A DNA stretch of 64,000 bases from Phylloscopus collybita (lineage: Eukaryota; Chordata; Aves; Passeriformes; Phylloscopidae). The notes under the pieces were generated by a model. It saw nothing but the letters and a program-made list of their open reading frames with translations, made no database searches and was not told where the DNA came from. The DNA lies in contig JAJNNQ010000026.1 of NCBI GenBank assembly GCA_027886175.1, positions 28,352,001 to 28,416,000 on the forward strand. The letters run 5' to 3'. Shown one piece after another: positions 63,101-64,000 of the stretch; position 1 is the stretch's first letter; each line of letters opens with the position of its first letter. The translations under genes were made by a program, and so were the position numbers.

Positions 63101-64000
63101 CCATAGCTGGAGGTTGAAAAGTGTTCTCACTCACAGACCTGCCCCCTGCTTCCTACAAACCCAGCAAAAGAGCCAAACATCTCGTGTGAGAAGAACAAAT
63201 TGTAGCAAGAGTTGTGTGATGCTCACCCAACTGAAAAACAGGCACTGAAAAACAAAGCCATGCAGGAGGAAAAAGATTCAAATAAGAAGAGAAGGCAGCT
63301 ATTAGCCAAATGAGTGTTGCAGCTTCACATGCATATTCTGTATGATGCAGATCAATCTAACTCAGAGAGTCTGTACCTTATATAAGAATGAGAAAAATGA
63401 CAAAAGTGAAGCAGTGTCTCTGCACTGAAAAGAGGCTGAAAATACTGGCACTGCATATTTTAGCAAGAGGACAAGGATACATGATAAAAAAATATCTTAA
63501 AAGCACATGTAAAAGGGAGATGTGTCAGGACTACTCTTGCTGCAAGATAGTGAAAGAACAAGAAGATAATTTACTATTTAATTGCCCCCTTTCCACTCAC
63601 CACAGGAAGAGCAGCTTTGTGGGAGTTGCTGCCTAACTTCTTACTCCTTGCCTGTCAGTATCTCGTGCTCTGCTGTGGGTGATAAGGAATTGTAACAGGC
63701 GAGTGACAACAGTGCATTGTCAATAAGCAGAGTTTTCTATTCTCTTAAAGGAGAATAGGGTAAACCCCTTTGTAGAAACTGGAGGAAACAGGGCATCAGT
63801 CCTGACCAAATCTCAGTCTGATCCACTAGGATTGCACAGATACACACCAACATGCTGTTTCTATATCTCAAATATAAATGTATAGCATTTTCTTCTATCT
63901 TATTACATATTTGGTATACAGAAACAAAGGGTGCTGTTTATTAGAAAGAACTGGGAAGGCCTGCAGCAAAAAGCTGTGTATTACAGTGAGCTGTTAGAGG
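60169..64000. other. No supported gene to the right edge
   Basis: AT-rich DNA. Two polypyrimidine-AG acceptor-like sites (near 61,333 and 61,620) lead into short open stretches that end within about 45 bases. An 82-codon + frame at 63,388-63,636 is basic and Cys-containing but has no recognised motif. No transposon was identified. Confidence 0.4.

Overview
The window reads as nuclear DNA of a bird. The evidence is four or five decayed CR1 (chicken repeat 1) non-LTR retrotransposon copies, two with the typical avian 3' end made of ATTCTATG-like units, two short solo-LTR-like elements, no Alu or L1 sequence, a single sharp CpG island in otherwise AT-rich DNA, and no dense coding. Species and chromosome cannot be told from the sequence. 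There are no operons, ribosome binding sites, CRISPR arrays or rRNA/tRNA genes that I could see. Almost all open frames are chance frames in non-coding DNA.

Layout. (1) Positions 1 to about 1,200 hold a coding-like but broken stretch on the + strand. It has three reading frames in succession with stops between them, and is most likely a retrocopy or dead gene that starts outside the window. (2) Positions 1,200-16,900 look like intronic or intergenic DNA. They contain two candidate exons on the minus strand (3,040-3,119 and about 7,637-7,743), one good CR1 copy (7,928-8,490), a 36-base poly(A) run (13,214-13,249) and a CR1 3' end that has grown into an AT-rich palindromic block (13,999-14,160). 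(3) Positions 16,845-18,600 are a strong CpG island with G-quadruplex-type runs, an octamer site and donor-like GT sites facing outward on both strands. It is the best promoter candidate. (4) Positions 18,600-64,000 are a gene-poor, AT-rich 45 kb. It carries CR1 pieces at 23,285, 32,010 and about 44,715-45,915, LTR-like elements at 27,377-27,549 and 48,696-49,098, a possible mariner end at 21,946, and a perfect 18-bp hairpin at 28,915-28,957. One possible first exon with a signal peptide lies at 60,006-60,168.

How it fits together. The simplest reading is a CpG-island promoter with a minus-strand gene running left through 17 kb of mostly intron, and a long non-coding or intronic region to the right. 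The exon calls rest only on splice-site shape and open frames. No host gene could be named with confidence, and all names have been left empty for that reason.
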